Shown here: piece by piece, positions 36,819 through 46,366 of the stretch
Position numbering within the stretch: position 1 is the first letter of the stretch
Layout of the letters: every line of letters begins with the position of its first letter
Origin: Ruegeria lacuscaerulensis
Lineage (GTDB): Bacteria > Pseudomonadota > Alphaproteobacteria > Rhodobacterales > Rhodobacteraceae
Reading direction: 5' to 3'
NCBI RefSeq assembly: GCF_013033355.1
Contig: NZ_WQDY01000008.1
Location: forward strand, 1-64,000
DNA length: 64,000 bases
The notes under the pieces: generated by a model
Databases searched by the model: none
What the model was told of the DNA's origin: nothing
Seen by the model: the letters and a program-made list of their open reading frames with translations, nothing else
Position numbers and translations under genes: made by a program

Positions 36819-37156
36819 ATTGCGATCCTTCGATTTCTTGAAGGATCACCTAAGACTGCGATTCTGGCAACCGGTCAGTCAAATAGACGGTTTTGGGATA
36901 ATAATGACCCCCAAATCAAGTTTGAGCGAGTGTTCGCTTTGGCTCGAAGAAGACGTTCACTGCACTTTGTATGAGTGTCTGCTATTCTTAGTTACCGGTC
37001 GTTCCGTCATGCTCGAACCTGAGGCTTTGAAGCGCCAGTTCCAATGATTAGTGTGGTATATTTAGTGGTATCCATTTTAACTTCTAAGGTTTTATAAAAT
37101 TTTAACAAAAGGTTATATAAAATATATGGTTGCTCCTCGGTTCGCCATTTGTATCC

Positions 37157-37232
37157 TTGTCAGGCGACACATAGATCTGCCACCAGCGACAGAACCTTGC
37201 CATTTTCGCCTTACTTCCTTCATCTAGCACCT
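37157..37232. repeat. 76-bp duplicated unit, copy B
   Basis: Partner of 10140-10215 with about 69 of 76 identical bases. The similarity stops abruptly on both sides, as expected for the end of a mobile or amplified element. Confidence 0.7.
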
Positions 37233-37284
37233 AGACCGATTTCAATGATCCTGATTTCTCTTTTGGAAAAATCAGGGCTGATTT

Positions 37285-37324
37285 GCAGATCAGACGCCGA
37301 AGGCGCCTGTTCCTGCTGATCTGC
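37285..37324. repeat. Nested inverted repeat (cruciform or terminator-like)
   Basis: GCAGATCAG (37285-37293) pairs with CTGATCTGC (37316-37324), enclosing the hairpin CGCC-GAA-GGCG. It lies 330 bases past the stop of the minus-strand kinase/cyclase gene and could be the end signal of that long transcript, although no T tract is present. Confidence 0.45.
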
Positions 37325-37655
37325 CACGTGGCGAACGCGGATATCGGCATTCAATTTTGACTCGCTTAGTGATGAGCAGGCCCCGGCGCTTCAAGCGTAC
37401 TCTAATTGATGGGAAATTGGATCCCAAGATCAAAGCGGAAACCACCCGCACAGCGACCTGCAATGGAAACCGCCGCGCAAGTTCACAAGAGCCAAAAACC
37501 AATACCGCTTAGTTGTCCGGTGAAACGGGGGCTGGATCACACACAAAACAATGCCTCGCATTCGTCTGGGTGGAAACTCAACGAGTCCTTTGCCAGTGAC
37601 GACTTGTTTTGTCGCGCCAACACAATTGAAAGCGAAGCGTTGTGGTTTAGGTCTC

Positions 37656-40600
37656 CTAAGCGAACTTCTGAAGCGACGCTCGAACGTCAGGGGGTACGGC
37701 TGTAAAGCGAACGGTAAAGCATCCGTCCTGATCGTTTTGATCCAGTACTTTCGCAAACACCGTCAGGGGTTCGGTAGAACCGTTTGCTTGCGTGATTTGA
37801 ATTTGCAGATCCGTAAGGGGGCTGGGTGCCTCTGTCGTCATAATACAGGCTTCCGACGGGGAAAGTTTAAAAAGCTTGCCCTCTTGGGCGTCGCCAACGA
37901 CTTGCTTGCCAACGACGGTCCTAAAGTGAACGGGTAGAGGTGGATTTATCTCGACCAATTCGACCGGTTGAGCGGACAGGCTGATGTCATAAGTTCCACC
38001 CACGCCAAAAAGTTCGTGCAGCACCAGCGGCTTGCCAGCACCCTTGGGTTCGACTGTGCGCTTGCTGCCAAGTTCCAGGGGCGCTCTTGACGACTTGAGT
38101 GTCTCATCTGCAATCAGAATTTGCCCACCGACAGTATAGCTTTCGATCCGCGCCGCCAGATTGGTCGTGCTACCGACAACACTGTATTTTGCGCGCTTGT
38201 CCGAGCCGATGTTTCCGACCACAACTTCACCTGTGTTCACCCCGATTCCCATCTCGATTTCAGGAAAACCATTCGCGGTGTTCCACTCGTTCACCCGCAC
38301 CATCCGCTGCTGCATTTCCAAAGCACAGGCCAGGGCGCGTTCAGTGTCGTCGGGTCTTTGCAGGGGGGCGCCAAACACCACAAGGATTGCATCACCGATA
38401 AAGGCATCAATCGTGCCGTTGTATTTCTGAATGACGTTTGTCATCTCACTGAGATAGCTGTTCAGCATAGCCACGATGTTTTCTGGCGGCAGTGTGTCGG
38501 ACAAGGTCGAGAAACCCCGCAGGTCTGACATCAACACCGTGACCGTCGTCTTCTTACCGCTAAAGTCGATCCCGTCCGCAGATTTCAACAGTTGATCGAC
38601 GACTTCGCTGGCCAGAAACTGGCCAAAGGTCTGTTCTAGGAACTTGGCGTGAACCTCAAGTTGTTCGGTGCGCTCGCGGACTTTGTCTTCGAGATGTTCA
38701 ACGATCTCGGCATTGCGCATAGATACCGCAATCTGACCCGAAAGCAGTGAAAGCAAATGAGCGCGTTCAGGTTTAAACGCTGCACTGACCAGATTGTTTT
38801 CCAGAAATACAAGGCCGATCAGTTCGTTCTGGTGCAGGATCGGCTGACACAGAACCGAACGTGTTTCGTTTTCCTGGACATAGGCGTCCACCATGAACCG
38901 CTCATCAATCTGAGCGTCGTCCACAAGGACAACATCATGCGTACGCGCCGTATAGTTGATCACGCTGGCCGGGACCAAACGTGCGCCTTCAGCCGAGTCG
39001 AGCCGAACGGGTTCCTGAACGCCAGTTCCGTCGGATATGACGCTAACCTCGGTTTCGATCACCAGATCGTCCCCGCGCGCCAGTAATAGAACGCCGCGCT
39101 GCGCACCGGCGTTCTCGATCAAAATTCCAAGCAGCCGATCCAATAGGCGCCCCACAACCACTTCGGCTGAAATGGTTTGCGCGGCCTTAAGTAAGGTGTT
39201 CAGGTCAAGATCTTGCCCAAGCAAGTGATTGGTCGCGACTTGCGTACTCGCAGAAATGCTTTCTGTCACAGGCTGGCTGGTGGCGCGACGCTCGCGATGT
39301 TCGGCAAGCAGTTGCGGGAACTCCAGCTCAAGCTCTTCGACTTTGCGTTGAGCCCCCCAAAGGCGGTAGGCATGTCGTGCATCCCGCAGATACATCATCC
39401 CGATCCGGGCATTCGGTCGTGGGGTCATGATGTATCGCGCGGCCAGTTCGCAGGCCAACGCTTCGTCCTGAAGGAACCGACCTTTTTGAGCCGCCTCAAT
39501 GGCCCCGTCAAACAGATCGAGGACTTCGACATCTTTGCCATCCAGACGTGCGACTTCAGCAGCGACCATTAGGCGTTTGGCTTCAAAGTTATCTGGGCCG
39601 GACTCAGCCCATTGTCCCAACCTTTCAAGATTTGCATCAAGCTGGGCTCTGAGATCCGGGTCGGGGTCACCGTGCTGCAGAATAGCCGCAATGGACAGAG
39701 ACTGGTAGAGCAGTTGATCGGCAAGACAAGGATGGTTGATCACAAAGCTCAGAAGGGGCTCAACGAGTTTTGTCTCGAGCAGTGCGTCATGAGGGCGTCC
39801 AAAGACATACAGAGCCTGCGCTTTCAAAATCCGATAGAAACAGATGGCCATGGACATCTGGTTCTGCTCGCACGCTGACAGAAACGCGGCTTCGTCCAGG
39901 TCGTCAGTGGAGAAATCGGCACTGGATTGCGTGCGCCCGGCGAGGGTCGAAAGCCCCAGACGATAGGCGTTGATACCTGCGGCTGCCCCATGGTTCTGGG
40001 CTTTGTGCAGAGCGTCCAGTTGCGCGGGCATCGCATCCAGAACCTGGTCCAGCGGTTTGCCGGCAAAACTGTCTATCACGACCCGATACATGACCAGATA
40101 ACCGGCCCACAAGATATCGCCCGAGTTCATTCCCTCGCGATAGCCTCGTTCGATCACCGGAATCGCATTGCGAACATGTTGGACCCACGGGATCAACTCG
40201 ACACCTGTGACCAGGCAAACGGTTGCAGTCGGCGCGCGCGCTCCGAACTTGTCACACAACCGCAGGGCCAATTCCCCAAAGGCCAGACCTTCGCGGTACT
40301 TGCCCATGAATGCACCGATGATCAGGCCAAAATTGGCAAAGAACAACGCGGATTCCGGTGCGTTGCCATGCTTGAGCGACAGTTGAACCGAGGTGCCGAC
40401 GATCTGTGGGAAAAGTTCCTGCCTGTTCAGGAAGGCCGCAATGGTCAAATGCCGCAAACAACGTTGGGCCAGCGCGATTTCTGGGCTGTCCACGTCCGGG
40501 TTTCCGAAAAGATCTGCTGGGTTGCCCTCGCCCAGCACACCGGCTGCCTGACCGATAGCGTTTTGCCCAGCCTCTTCGAGGTTCTCGAGGCTCATCTGAA

Positions 40601-43190
40601 CCCCGACAAGCTCCAGCGCTTTTATCCCCGCATTGATGGCTTCGTCGAACTCCATCAAAAGGGTGTGCTGGGCGATCCGTGTAAAGTAGATCTCGGCTTT
40701 CTCTAGGTCGGTGCGCGCATGTTCAAGGGTTGCGTTAACGATTTCGGTGCAACGTTCGAAATTACCAGTTAGATATTCCAGAGATGCTGACAGGTTTTGG
40801 GCCTCGAACATCAACTCATAATTCTGGTTCCAGCCGTCCGACCCCAAAAGCTCTGAGGCGGTGTTCACGAAAGACAGCGCGGCACCGTAAGCGGCCGAGT
40901 CAAAGGCCTTGCGGGCGGCGATCAGGTCAAGATGGGCAAGATCAAGCTGTTCTGCTCGGTCCTCCATATCGTCCCGGCCGATATTCAACTGATCGACCAC
41001 CTCGAAGATACGGTCGTTTATTTCATCTTCCGCAAGCCGGGCTCTCAGTTGGCGTCCGATTGCAAGGTGCACGCTGCTGTGACCGTCTGTTTCGATTAGG
41101 CCATACGCCGCCTGTTGCACTCTGTCGTGCTGAAATGCGAAATCCCGAACGACAAGCGGCGACAGCGCGTTGTCCATTTCCGTCACCACAAGATCGGACA
41201 ATGGCTGAATCATCTCTTCCCTAATTGCGGGCAACAGACATTCAAATGCTTGTTGAGGTTCGATCTTGAGGATCAGTGCTAGTGTTTCAATATCGAAACG
41301 GTTGCCAATACAGGCCGCAATTTGCAGGACGTTCTGCGTATCTTGTTGAAGGCGCCGCAGTTTTTCAAGCAACAGATCAACCACGTTGTCGGTTATTTTG
41401 GCAGCGCGGATCGCCTGGATGTCCCAAACCCATTTCGCGGGTTCACCGTTTGACTCGGATTGCTGGGTGATCAGTTTTTCATGGTGCAGATCCGTAAGGA
41501 ACTGACGCACGAATAGAGGATTACCCTGCGTTTTTTGTACCACAAGTTGCGCTAGGTCGATCAGTCGTGATGCGTCGGCGTGTAGCGTATCTGCAATCAG
41601 GCTGGCGATATCCGACATACCCAATGGGGCAAGGGACAGGCTGGACAGACGTCCCCCGGCTTCTTTTACAGCATCCAGAGCACGGGTCATCGGATGCATC
41701 GCGTCCACTTCGTTGCTGCGGTACGCTCCGATCAGCAGAAGGCGCCCGATTTCTTCATCGGTCAAAATCACGGACAACAAACCAAGCGTTGCGCTGTCGG
41801 CCCATTGCAGGTCGTCCAGGAAAAGCACCACAACCCGGTCATGTGCACACAAAGCACGCAAGAACCGCCGAACTGTTTGATTGAAACGGTTCATCGACTC
41901 GGCGGCGTCCAGTTCCGGAGCTTCCGGCTGCGGGCCGATGATCAGTTCAAGTTCGGGTACAACGTCCAACAGAACCGAGGCGTTGGGCGCCAGGGCTTCG
42001 TTCAGTTCTTTGTGCCAGGTGGCGTGGCGTGTCTGGCTTTCGGTCAAGAGCTGCCGCACAAGGTCTTTCAGCGCGACTGTCAAACCCGAATATGGGTCGT
42101 TCTTCTTGAACTGTTCGAATTTGCCTTTGATGAAATACCCGCGTTCACGGGTGATCGGTTTGTGGACTTCGTTGACCAGCGCGGTTTTACCAACGCCTGA
42201 ATACCCTGAAACCAGCATCATTTCAGCCGGTCCCTGCCGAACGCGTTCAAAGGCCTCTAGCAAGGTTCGCACTTCGCGGTCGCGACCGTATAGCCGCTGG
42301 GGCACAGTGAAGCGTTCGGTCTGGTCCCGACGTCCCGGTTCAAACCGGTCCAGGTTCACGCCAAGGCGAACGGCTTCGAGATCGGCAATAATTCCTGCGG
42401 CGCTCTGGTATCGGTCTTCAGCCTTTTTGGCCATCATACGCCCGACAATCTTCGACAGGGGCAGCGATACATCTGGATTGCGGCGATGCGCCGGAACCGG
42501 TTCACGCGCTACGTGGCAATGCACCAGTTCCAGCTTGTCTTCGGCCTCAAACGGGGGCACGCCGGTCAGCATCTCGTAGAAAGTCGCACCCATGGAATAA
42601 AAGTCGGTGCGATGATCAAGGGTCCGGTTCATGCGTCCGGTCTGTTCCGGCGAGATATAGGGAAGCGTACCCTCCAGAACTTCGGGGCTTTTCAGAACAG
42701 GATGTTCGGTCGAAAACTGCGTCGCAATTCCAAAGTCGATCAGTTTGACCTCTCCCGTGCCGGGATTGATCAATACGTTCTGAGGCGAGATATCCTTGTG
42801 AATGACGTTGGCTTGGTGGATGCCCTCTATGGCGCGGGTGATCTGCAGGGCGGTCTCAAGGAATTCGTCATGTGACAGCGCCCGGCTGGAGAGCAGTTCA
42901 CCGACTGAAATGCCATCGAAGTCTTCCAGCACCATCATCAGCGATTTGTCGTGACGATTGAGTTGAAGGGCACGGATGACGCCCGGCAAGTTCAGGCTGT
43001 TGGTAATCTCAAACTCGCTGCGGTATCGTGCAAGTCGGCTGGCGCTGGGGAAGTCGTTCTTGAGGATCTTGATGACCACATGTTCCCCGTCCGAGTCCCG
43101 TGTTGCGCGAAACACAAAGGAGTTGGTGCCTTCATAGAGACGTTCGGACAATTGGAAGCCCGGGACGAAGGACATATTGATACTAGACAT
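37656..43190 (-). CDS. Multidomain Ser/Thr kinase - AAA ATPase - GAF - class III nucleotide cyclase
   Basis: An 1844-residue cytoplasmic protein. The kinase domain (about 8-280) has K41, the catalytic loop HKDISPQN (D133) and DFG (152-154). The AAA_16/ORC-like ATPase (about 298-620) has Walker A GYSGVGKT (329-336) and Walker B VVLFLDD (454-460). A TPR-like helical region fills about 720-1310, a GAF domain about 1340-1490, and a class III cyclase about 1545-1710 with metal aspartates in SDLRGFS and GDAILVVFG. The usual Lys before the second motif is Ala (IDAFIGD) and the usual Asp later is Ser (VVGSTTN), so ATP or GTP preference is unclear. The last 100 residues may be PilZ-like. Its ATG lies within the last codons of the halogenase-like gene (8-bp overlap), tying it to the peptide cluster. 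Confidence 0.9.
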   Translation of the reverse strand: MSSINMSFVPGFQLSERLYEGTNSFVFRATRDSDGEHVVIKILKNDFPSASRLARYRSEFEITNSLNLPGVIRALQLNRHDKSLMMVLEDFDGISVGELLSSRALSHDEFLETALQITRAIEGIHQANVIHKDISPQNVLINPGTGEVKLIDFGIATQFSTEHPVLKSPEVLEGTLPYISPEQTGRMNRTLDHRTDFYSMGATFYEMLTGVPPFEAEDKLELVHCHVAREPVPAHRRNPDVSLPLSKIVGRMMAKKAEDRYQSAAGIIADLEAVRLGVNLDRFEPGRRDQTERFTVPQRLYGRDREVRTLLEAFERVRQGPAEMMLVSGYSGVGKTALVNEVHKPITRERGYFIKGKFEQFKKNDPYSGLTVALKDLVRQLLTESQTRHATWHKELNEALAPNASVLLDVVPELELIIGPQPEAPELDAAESMNRFNQTVRRFLRALCAHDRVVVLFLDDLQWADSATLGLLSVILTDEEIGRLLLIGAYRSNEVDAMHPMTRALDAVKEAGGRLSSLSLAPLGMSDIASLIADTLHADASRLIDLAQLVVQKTQGNPLFVRQFLTDLHHEKLITQQSESNGEPAKWVWDIQAIRAAKITDNVVDLLLEKLRRLQQDTQNVLQIAACIGNRFDIETLALILKIEPQQAFECLLPAIREEMIQPLSDLVVTEMDNALSPLVVRDFAFQHDRVQQAAYGLIETDGHSSVHLAIGRQLRARLAEDEINDRIFEVVDQLNIGRDDMEDRAEQLDLAHLDLIAARKAFDSAAYGAALSFVNTASELLGSDGWNQNYELMFEAQNLSASLEYLTGNFERCTEIVNATLEHARTDLEKAEIYFTRIAQHTLLMEFDEAINAGIKALELVGVQMSLENLEEAGQNAIGQAAGVLGEGNPADLFGNPDVDSPEIALAQRCLRHLTIAAFLNRQELFPQIVGTSVQLSLKHGNAPESALFFANFGLIIGAFMGKYREGLAFGELALRLCDKFGARAPTATVCLVTGVELIPWVQHVRNAIPVIERGYREGMNSGDILWAGYLVMYRVVIDSFAGKPLDQVLDAMPAQLDALHKAQNHGAAAGINAYRLGLSTLAGRTQSSADFSTDDLDEAAFLSACEQNQMSMAICFYRILKAQALYVFGRPHDALLETKLVEPLLSFVINHPCLADQLLYQSLSIAAILQHGDPDPDLRAQLDANLERLGQWAESGPDNFEAKRLMVAAEVARLDGKDVEVLDLFDGAIEAAQKGRFLQDEALACELAARYIMTPRPNARIGMMYLRDARHAYRLWGAQRKVEELELEFPQLLAEHRERRATSQPVTESISASTQVATNHLLGQDLDLNTLLKAAQTISAEVVVGRLLDRLLGILIENAGAQRGVLLLARGDDLVIETEVSVISDGTGVQEPVRLDSAEGARLVPASVINYTARTHDVVLVDDAQIDERFMVDAYVQENETRSVLCQPILHQNELIGLVFLENNLVSAAFKPERAHLLSLLSGQIAVSMRNAEIVEHLEDKVRERTEQLEVHAKFLEQTFGQFLASEVVDQLLKSADGIDFSGKKTTVTVLMSDLRGFSTLSDTLPPENIVAMLNSYLSEMTNVIQKYNGTIDAFIGDAILVVFGAPLQRPDDTERALACALEMQQRMVRVNEWNTANGFPEIEMGIGVNTGEVVVGNIGSDKRAKYSVVGSTTNLAARIESYTVGGQILIADETLKSSRAPLELGSKRTVEPKGAGKPLVLHELFGVGGTYDISLSAQPVELVEINPPLPVHFRTVVGKQVVGDAQEGKLFKLSPSEACIMTTEAPSPLTDLQIQITQANGSTEPLTVFAKVLDQNDQDGCFTVRFTAVPPDVRASLQKFA

Positions 43191-44496
43191 GTGTGCCGTT
43201 ACCCGCCGACGTATTGTTTGCGTTATAATAGCCTATACCATGGCCAACTTGTGCAAAATTTAGTTCCGAGAAGTTTCCGAACGGGATGAATTTAGTCAGC
43301 TTGGGCAAGATGTCCTGCTCCCAAATATCCTGTTTCGTGCAAGCGCCGATTTCCGTGCCCGGTAAGTCGCGTCCGACATCCAGAAAATCACTCATGGCAC
43401 CGATATGCCCCCTCAGGTACGCGTGTTTTCCAGCGTACTCAAGACTGCGCGCAGCCAAATCCCAGAACGGGCTGTTCCAGCGTGAACCACGCACATAGTG
43501 CCAGGCGATAAACAACGAGTTGCGCAAGACATAAGCCCGCATTGTTCTGTTGGCATGATCGACGGCTTGGATATCTGTTGTGCTTTGGGGGTGATGGTCC
43601 GTCATCCAGCGCTGCGCAATACGGACCTGCATGATCGTTGCGCCAATGGCGGTGGCCTCAAGCGGTTCAACGAACGAGGCCGCGTTGCCGATAGTAAAGA
43701 CGCGCCCATCAAACCACGTGCGCCGCATGAAATTCGGAAAACTGACCCGAACGCGAATTTCGGCCAGTTCCGCACTTTCTTCTTTGAGGAAGCTGTCGAA
43801 ATCCGCCAATACGTCCTCATCGCTGCTTAGCGAGGGATTGAACACATATCCGCACGATGTCCATTCCCTGAGCGGTATCTGGAAGATCCATCCGTGTGGC
43901 CGGGCAACGATACGGGACATGCTGGTGTCCGGGCTGGGCGGAAGGCGGCGCACCATCGCGCGGCCTGTTGGGATCCAATCCATTCGGATTATGTCAGGGT
44001 CTGCCGGTGCTTGATCCCACGCCCCCGGAGGAAAACCGCGCGCGTCCAGAACATAGTCGCAGTGCAGATGGCTGCCATCCTCAAAACCAATGTTCACGCC
44101 GCCGGGCAAGCTGTCCAACGAAACCACCCTCGCATCCATCTGGGTTGCGCGCACATGGTCTCGGATAATGCCAGTCACGCGACCGGCGTCAAAGTGGTAT
44201 CCGAACAGGCGCGGTGGCTGGAAACGGTTCACGAAATCCACGTCCCGTGATCCCCAACCTTCATAATAGGACCCCGATTTGACCGTCGCGCCGCACCGTT
44301 CCGCGATTTCATCCGGGCCGACGCCGGTGACTTCGTCTAGCCACAACGGGAACCGCGGTGTGGTTCCCTCACCAACGCCGATCGTCGGAATGCGGGAATC
44401 GTAGATATGCCAAAGCTGCGCCTTTGGGAAATAGCGGGTCATATGGGCCGCAGCGATGAATCCGGCGGTGCCTCCGCCCAATACAGCAACTTTCAT
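43183..44496 (-). CDS. Flavin-dependent tryptophan-halogenase-like protein
   Basis: A 437-residue FAD protein. The dinucleotide motif is GGGTAGF (8-14), then VGEGTTP (41-47), a lysine K73 in GATVKSG at the position of the catalytic Lys of PrnA/RebH, and VEPLEATAIG with E280 at the position of the catalytic Glu. The halogenase motif WxWxIP reads WIFQIP (203-208), so the second Trp is Phe. The enzyme may chlorinate or brominate, or hydroxylate like divergent relatives. It is about 100 residues shorter than PrnA. It overlaps the FAD-monooxygenase gene by 4 bp and the kinase/cyclase gene by 8 bp. A flavin reductase is not encoded here. Confidence 0.85.
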   Translation of the reverse strand: MKVAVLGGGTAGFIAAAHMTRYFPKAQLWHIYDSRIPTIGVGEGTTPRFPLWLDEVTGVGPDEIAERCGATVKSGSYYEGWGSRDVDFVNRFQPPRLFGYHFDAGRVTGIIRDHVRATQMDARVVSLDSLPGGVNIGFEDGSHLHCDYVLDARGFPPGAWDQAPADPDIIRMDWIPTGRAMVRRLPPSPDTSMSRIVARPHGWIFQIPLREWTSCGYVFNPSLSSDEDVLADFDSFLKEESAELAEIRVRVSFPNFMRRTWFDGRVFTIGNAASFVEPLEATAIGATIMQVRIAQRWMTDHHPQSTTDIQAVDHANRTMRAYVLRNSLFIAWHYVRGSRWNSPFWDLAARSLEYAGKHAYLRGHIGAMSDFLDVGRDLPGTEIGACTKQDIWEQDILPKLTKFIPFGNFSELNFAQVGHGIGYYNANNTSAGNGTHV

Positions 44497-45815
44497 GCTA
44501 CGGCCTCATTCAAAAGGGATTCGGGTGCGCGTAGCATATGCTGAAACTCCAGCAAAACTATGGCCAACGCTGGGTCAAACGGCGCGGCTTGAACAAGACT
44601 TTCGATCTGAGGTGTCAGGTTGGTATTTGCTTCAGGGTCTGTCCATGTTCCGGTGGCAATGCGCCACGGCCATTCATTGTGCCGGGCCAATTGAGACTGG
44701 AAAGACCGCGCGTGTGGTTCTGGCTGATCCAACCATCGCGAAAGCAGCTGGACCCCCCGCGCGGCCGCAGTCATTCCTAGCCCGGCATAGGGATCCAGCG
44801 CGCAAACACTGTCGCCGAGAGCAAATAGGTTTTCGGGCCACGAGGGATAGTCCTCATACCGACGTCGACGGTTTGCCGTGCGCCCAAACAAATGCGGCGT
44901 CGCGACTGTTTCGGCGTGTTCCAATATGTCGCTCAAGGTGGGGTCGGACAAACCTGCCGCCAGCTTCAGTACACCCGGCCCATCAGTGGGCAGAGGTTCA
45001 GTTTCGGGCGTTTGCAATACCACGCCCCAAAGGTCATTTTCAGCACGCATTATCATTCCCGCTCGTCCGCTCGATTGGCGGGTAGGGGCCAGCGCAAGCC
45101 CCTGCCAGTCAGGGGCTTTATCCGCAGGTAGGCGAACCCAAAGTGAAACGTATTGCCGACCGGGCGCGATCTCGGTTCGGGTGATGTGATGCGTGTCTCC
45201 GAAGTGCTGGGCTAGCCACCGCGGCAGACGCGAGGCCGCGCCGCTGGCATCGATGACAAGGTCGGCATTGTCCAAGACCTGAACAACGCCCGTGGTCGTC
45301 TGAACCCGGACACCAGAGACGCGCGATGCGTCTGGCGTGAGCGTCAGACCCATGACGCGATCGCCTTGCCGGATGCGTATATTTCCGGCGCGGCTCAGTA
45401 ATCGGGTCAGCGCCGTTTCAATCAGGCACCGCGAAGCGCCGTACAGAGTTATGCCGGTTTCAACCCTCGGGAGCCATCCCGAAGATACCCGCATCGCGAC
45501 ATCCGCGCCCGCATCGTATGGTACTGCACCCAGCTCGATCAATTCCGCGCGCCAACCGGGCACCAGATCGTCAAACGCGCGGGCCCCGGCACCCATAAGC
45601 ATGTGCAGGCAATGGCTTTGCGGTACGGCTGAGCGGGCCGCTGGGGCGCTGCTGTTTGGTTGGGCATATTCAGACCGTTCAAGCACCGTGACGCGCGTAT
45701 ACCGGTCTTTCAGCATATGGGCGCATAGCAGCCCTGCTATGCCGCCACCAATTACCAGCGCATGTGCGCTTTCCTTGGTTGGCGTAAAGGGCTGAGAGGC
45801 TGCTGGCGTGACCAT
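44493..45815 (-). CDS. FAD-dependent monooxygenase-like protein
   Basis: A 440-residue flavoprotein with GGGIAG (23-28) in the N-terminal Rossmann fold, a DG-like middle region (NADLVIDASGAASRLPRWL) and the GD motif FALGDSVCALDPYAGLGMTAA near 348-368. It belongs to the same broad superfamily as halogenases and aromatic hydroxylases. It starts 6 bases past the lipocalin-like gene's stop and overlaps the halogenase-like gene by 4 bp. Likely a tailoring oxidase of the modified peptide. Confidence 0.85.
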   Translation of the reverse strand: MVTPAASQPFTPTKESAHALVIGGGIAGLLCAHMLKDRYTRVTVLERSEYAQPNSSAPAARSAVPQSHCLHMLMGAGARAFDDLVPGWRAELIELGAVPYDAGADVAMRVSSGWLPRVETGITLYGASRCLIETALTRLLSRAGNIRIRQGDRVMGLTLTPDASRVSGVRVQTTTGVVQVLDNADLVIDASGAASRLPRWLAQHFGDTHHITRTEIAPGRQYVSLWVRLPADKAPDWQGLALAPTRQSSGRAGMIMRAENDLWGVVLQTPETEPLPTDGPGVLKLAAGLSDPTLSDILEHAETVATPHLFGRTANRRRRYEDYPSWPENLFALGDSVCALDPYAGLGMTAAARGVQLLSRWLDQPEPHARSFQSQLARHNEWPWRIATGTWTDPEANTNLTPQIESLVQAAPFDPALAIVLLEFQHMLRAPESLLNEAVA

Positions 45816-45820
45816 GCGTG

Positions 45821-46342
45821 TCAGAATGCGTCCTTGGGGACATCATAAGAGATGCGTTCGAAGGTCTGCGACACGACAAACTGAAAACCATTGGTTTTAC
45901 CTTCCTCATCCCGCGGGACAAAAGGCCCAATAATGCGCCGTTGGTTGGGATTCAGGAAATACTGGTTGTTGTAGTAGTCCCCGGTCGGAAAATTGAGGTG
46001 GAACAGATACGTCCCCGGTGAGCTTTCGACACCGTGGACCTTGACCGCGCCAGTAATCGATTGGCACGATTTGCCATCAACCTGCAGTTCAAATTCTCGC
46101 AGCACAAAAAGGTCTTCAAGGGCTTTTCCGTGTTCGTGTTCCTGGATCAGTTGGTCAAGGCTGCCAAGGTCTTCCTGCCGGTAGTGCATGACCTTCCCGG
46201 GCTCTTTCCAGTCGATGGTCAGGATGCTCGGGCCAGTGTACAGGTATTCACCCTTGTTATCGTAGACGATCGAATGACCGGTCCACATCCCGATCATAAT
46301 GTCGAAAGGGCGGGCATAGTCAAAAGGGGTAGGGCTGATCAT
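45821..46342 (-). CDS. Lipocalin-like beta-barrel protein in the RiPP cluster
   Basis: A 173-residue soluble protein rich in beta strands. It begins FDYARPFDIMIGMWTGHSIVYDNKGEY and continues ILTIDWKEPGKVMHYRQ, resembling small-molecule-binding barrels of the lipocalin/DUF1579 or nitrobindin kind; I cannot name the family with certainty. No signal peptide is present, so it is cytoplasmic. It sits between the YcaO gene (24 bp) and the FAD-monooxygenase gene (5 bp), so it may bind, present or cyclise the peptide product. Confidence 0.75.
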   Translation of the reverse strand: MISPTPFDYARPFDIMIGMWTGHSIVYDNKGEYLYTGPSILTIDWKEPGKVMHYRQEDLGSLDQLIQEHEHGKALEDLFVLREFELQVDGKSCQSITGAVKVHGVESSPGTYLFHLNFPTGDYYNNQYFLNPNQRRIIGPFVPRDEEGKTNGFQFVVSQTFERISYDVPKDAF

Positions 46343-46366
46343 ATCCGAATTCCTATTTGGTTGCGG

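Larger units (their letters stand above)
36819..37655. other. Gene-free gap with AT-rich tract and repeats
   Basis: No gene is supported. Bases 37050-37130 are an AT-rich tract (runs such as TTTTATAAAATTTTAAC). Bases 37157-37232 duplicate 10140-10215. Bases 37285-37324 form a long inverted repeat. The rest (37330-37655) is featureless to me and lies downstream of the big kinase/cyclase gene. Confidence 0.5.

Noticed and set aside
39927..40706. A 259-codon frame opposite the kinase/cyclase gene
   Set aside because: Lies within the TPR-like part of the 1844-residue protein and shows no domain.
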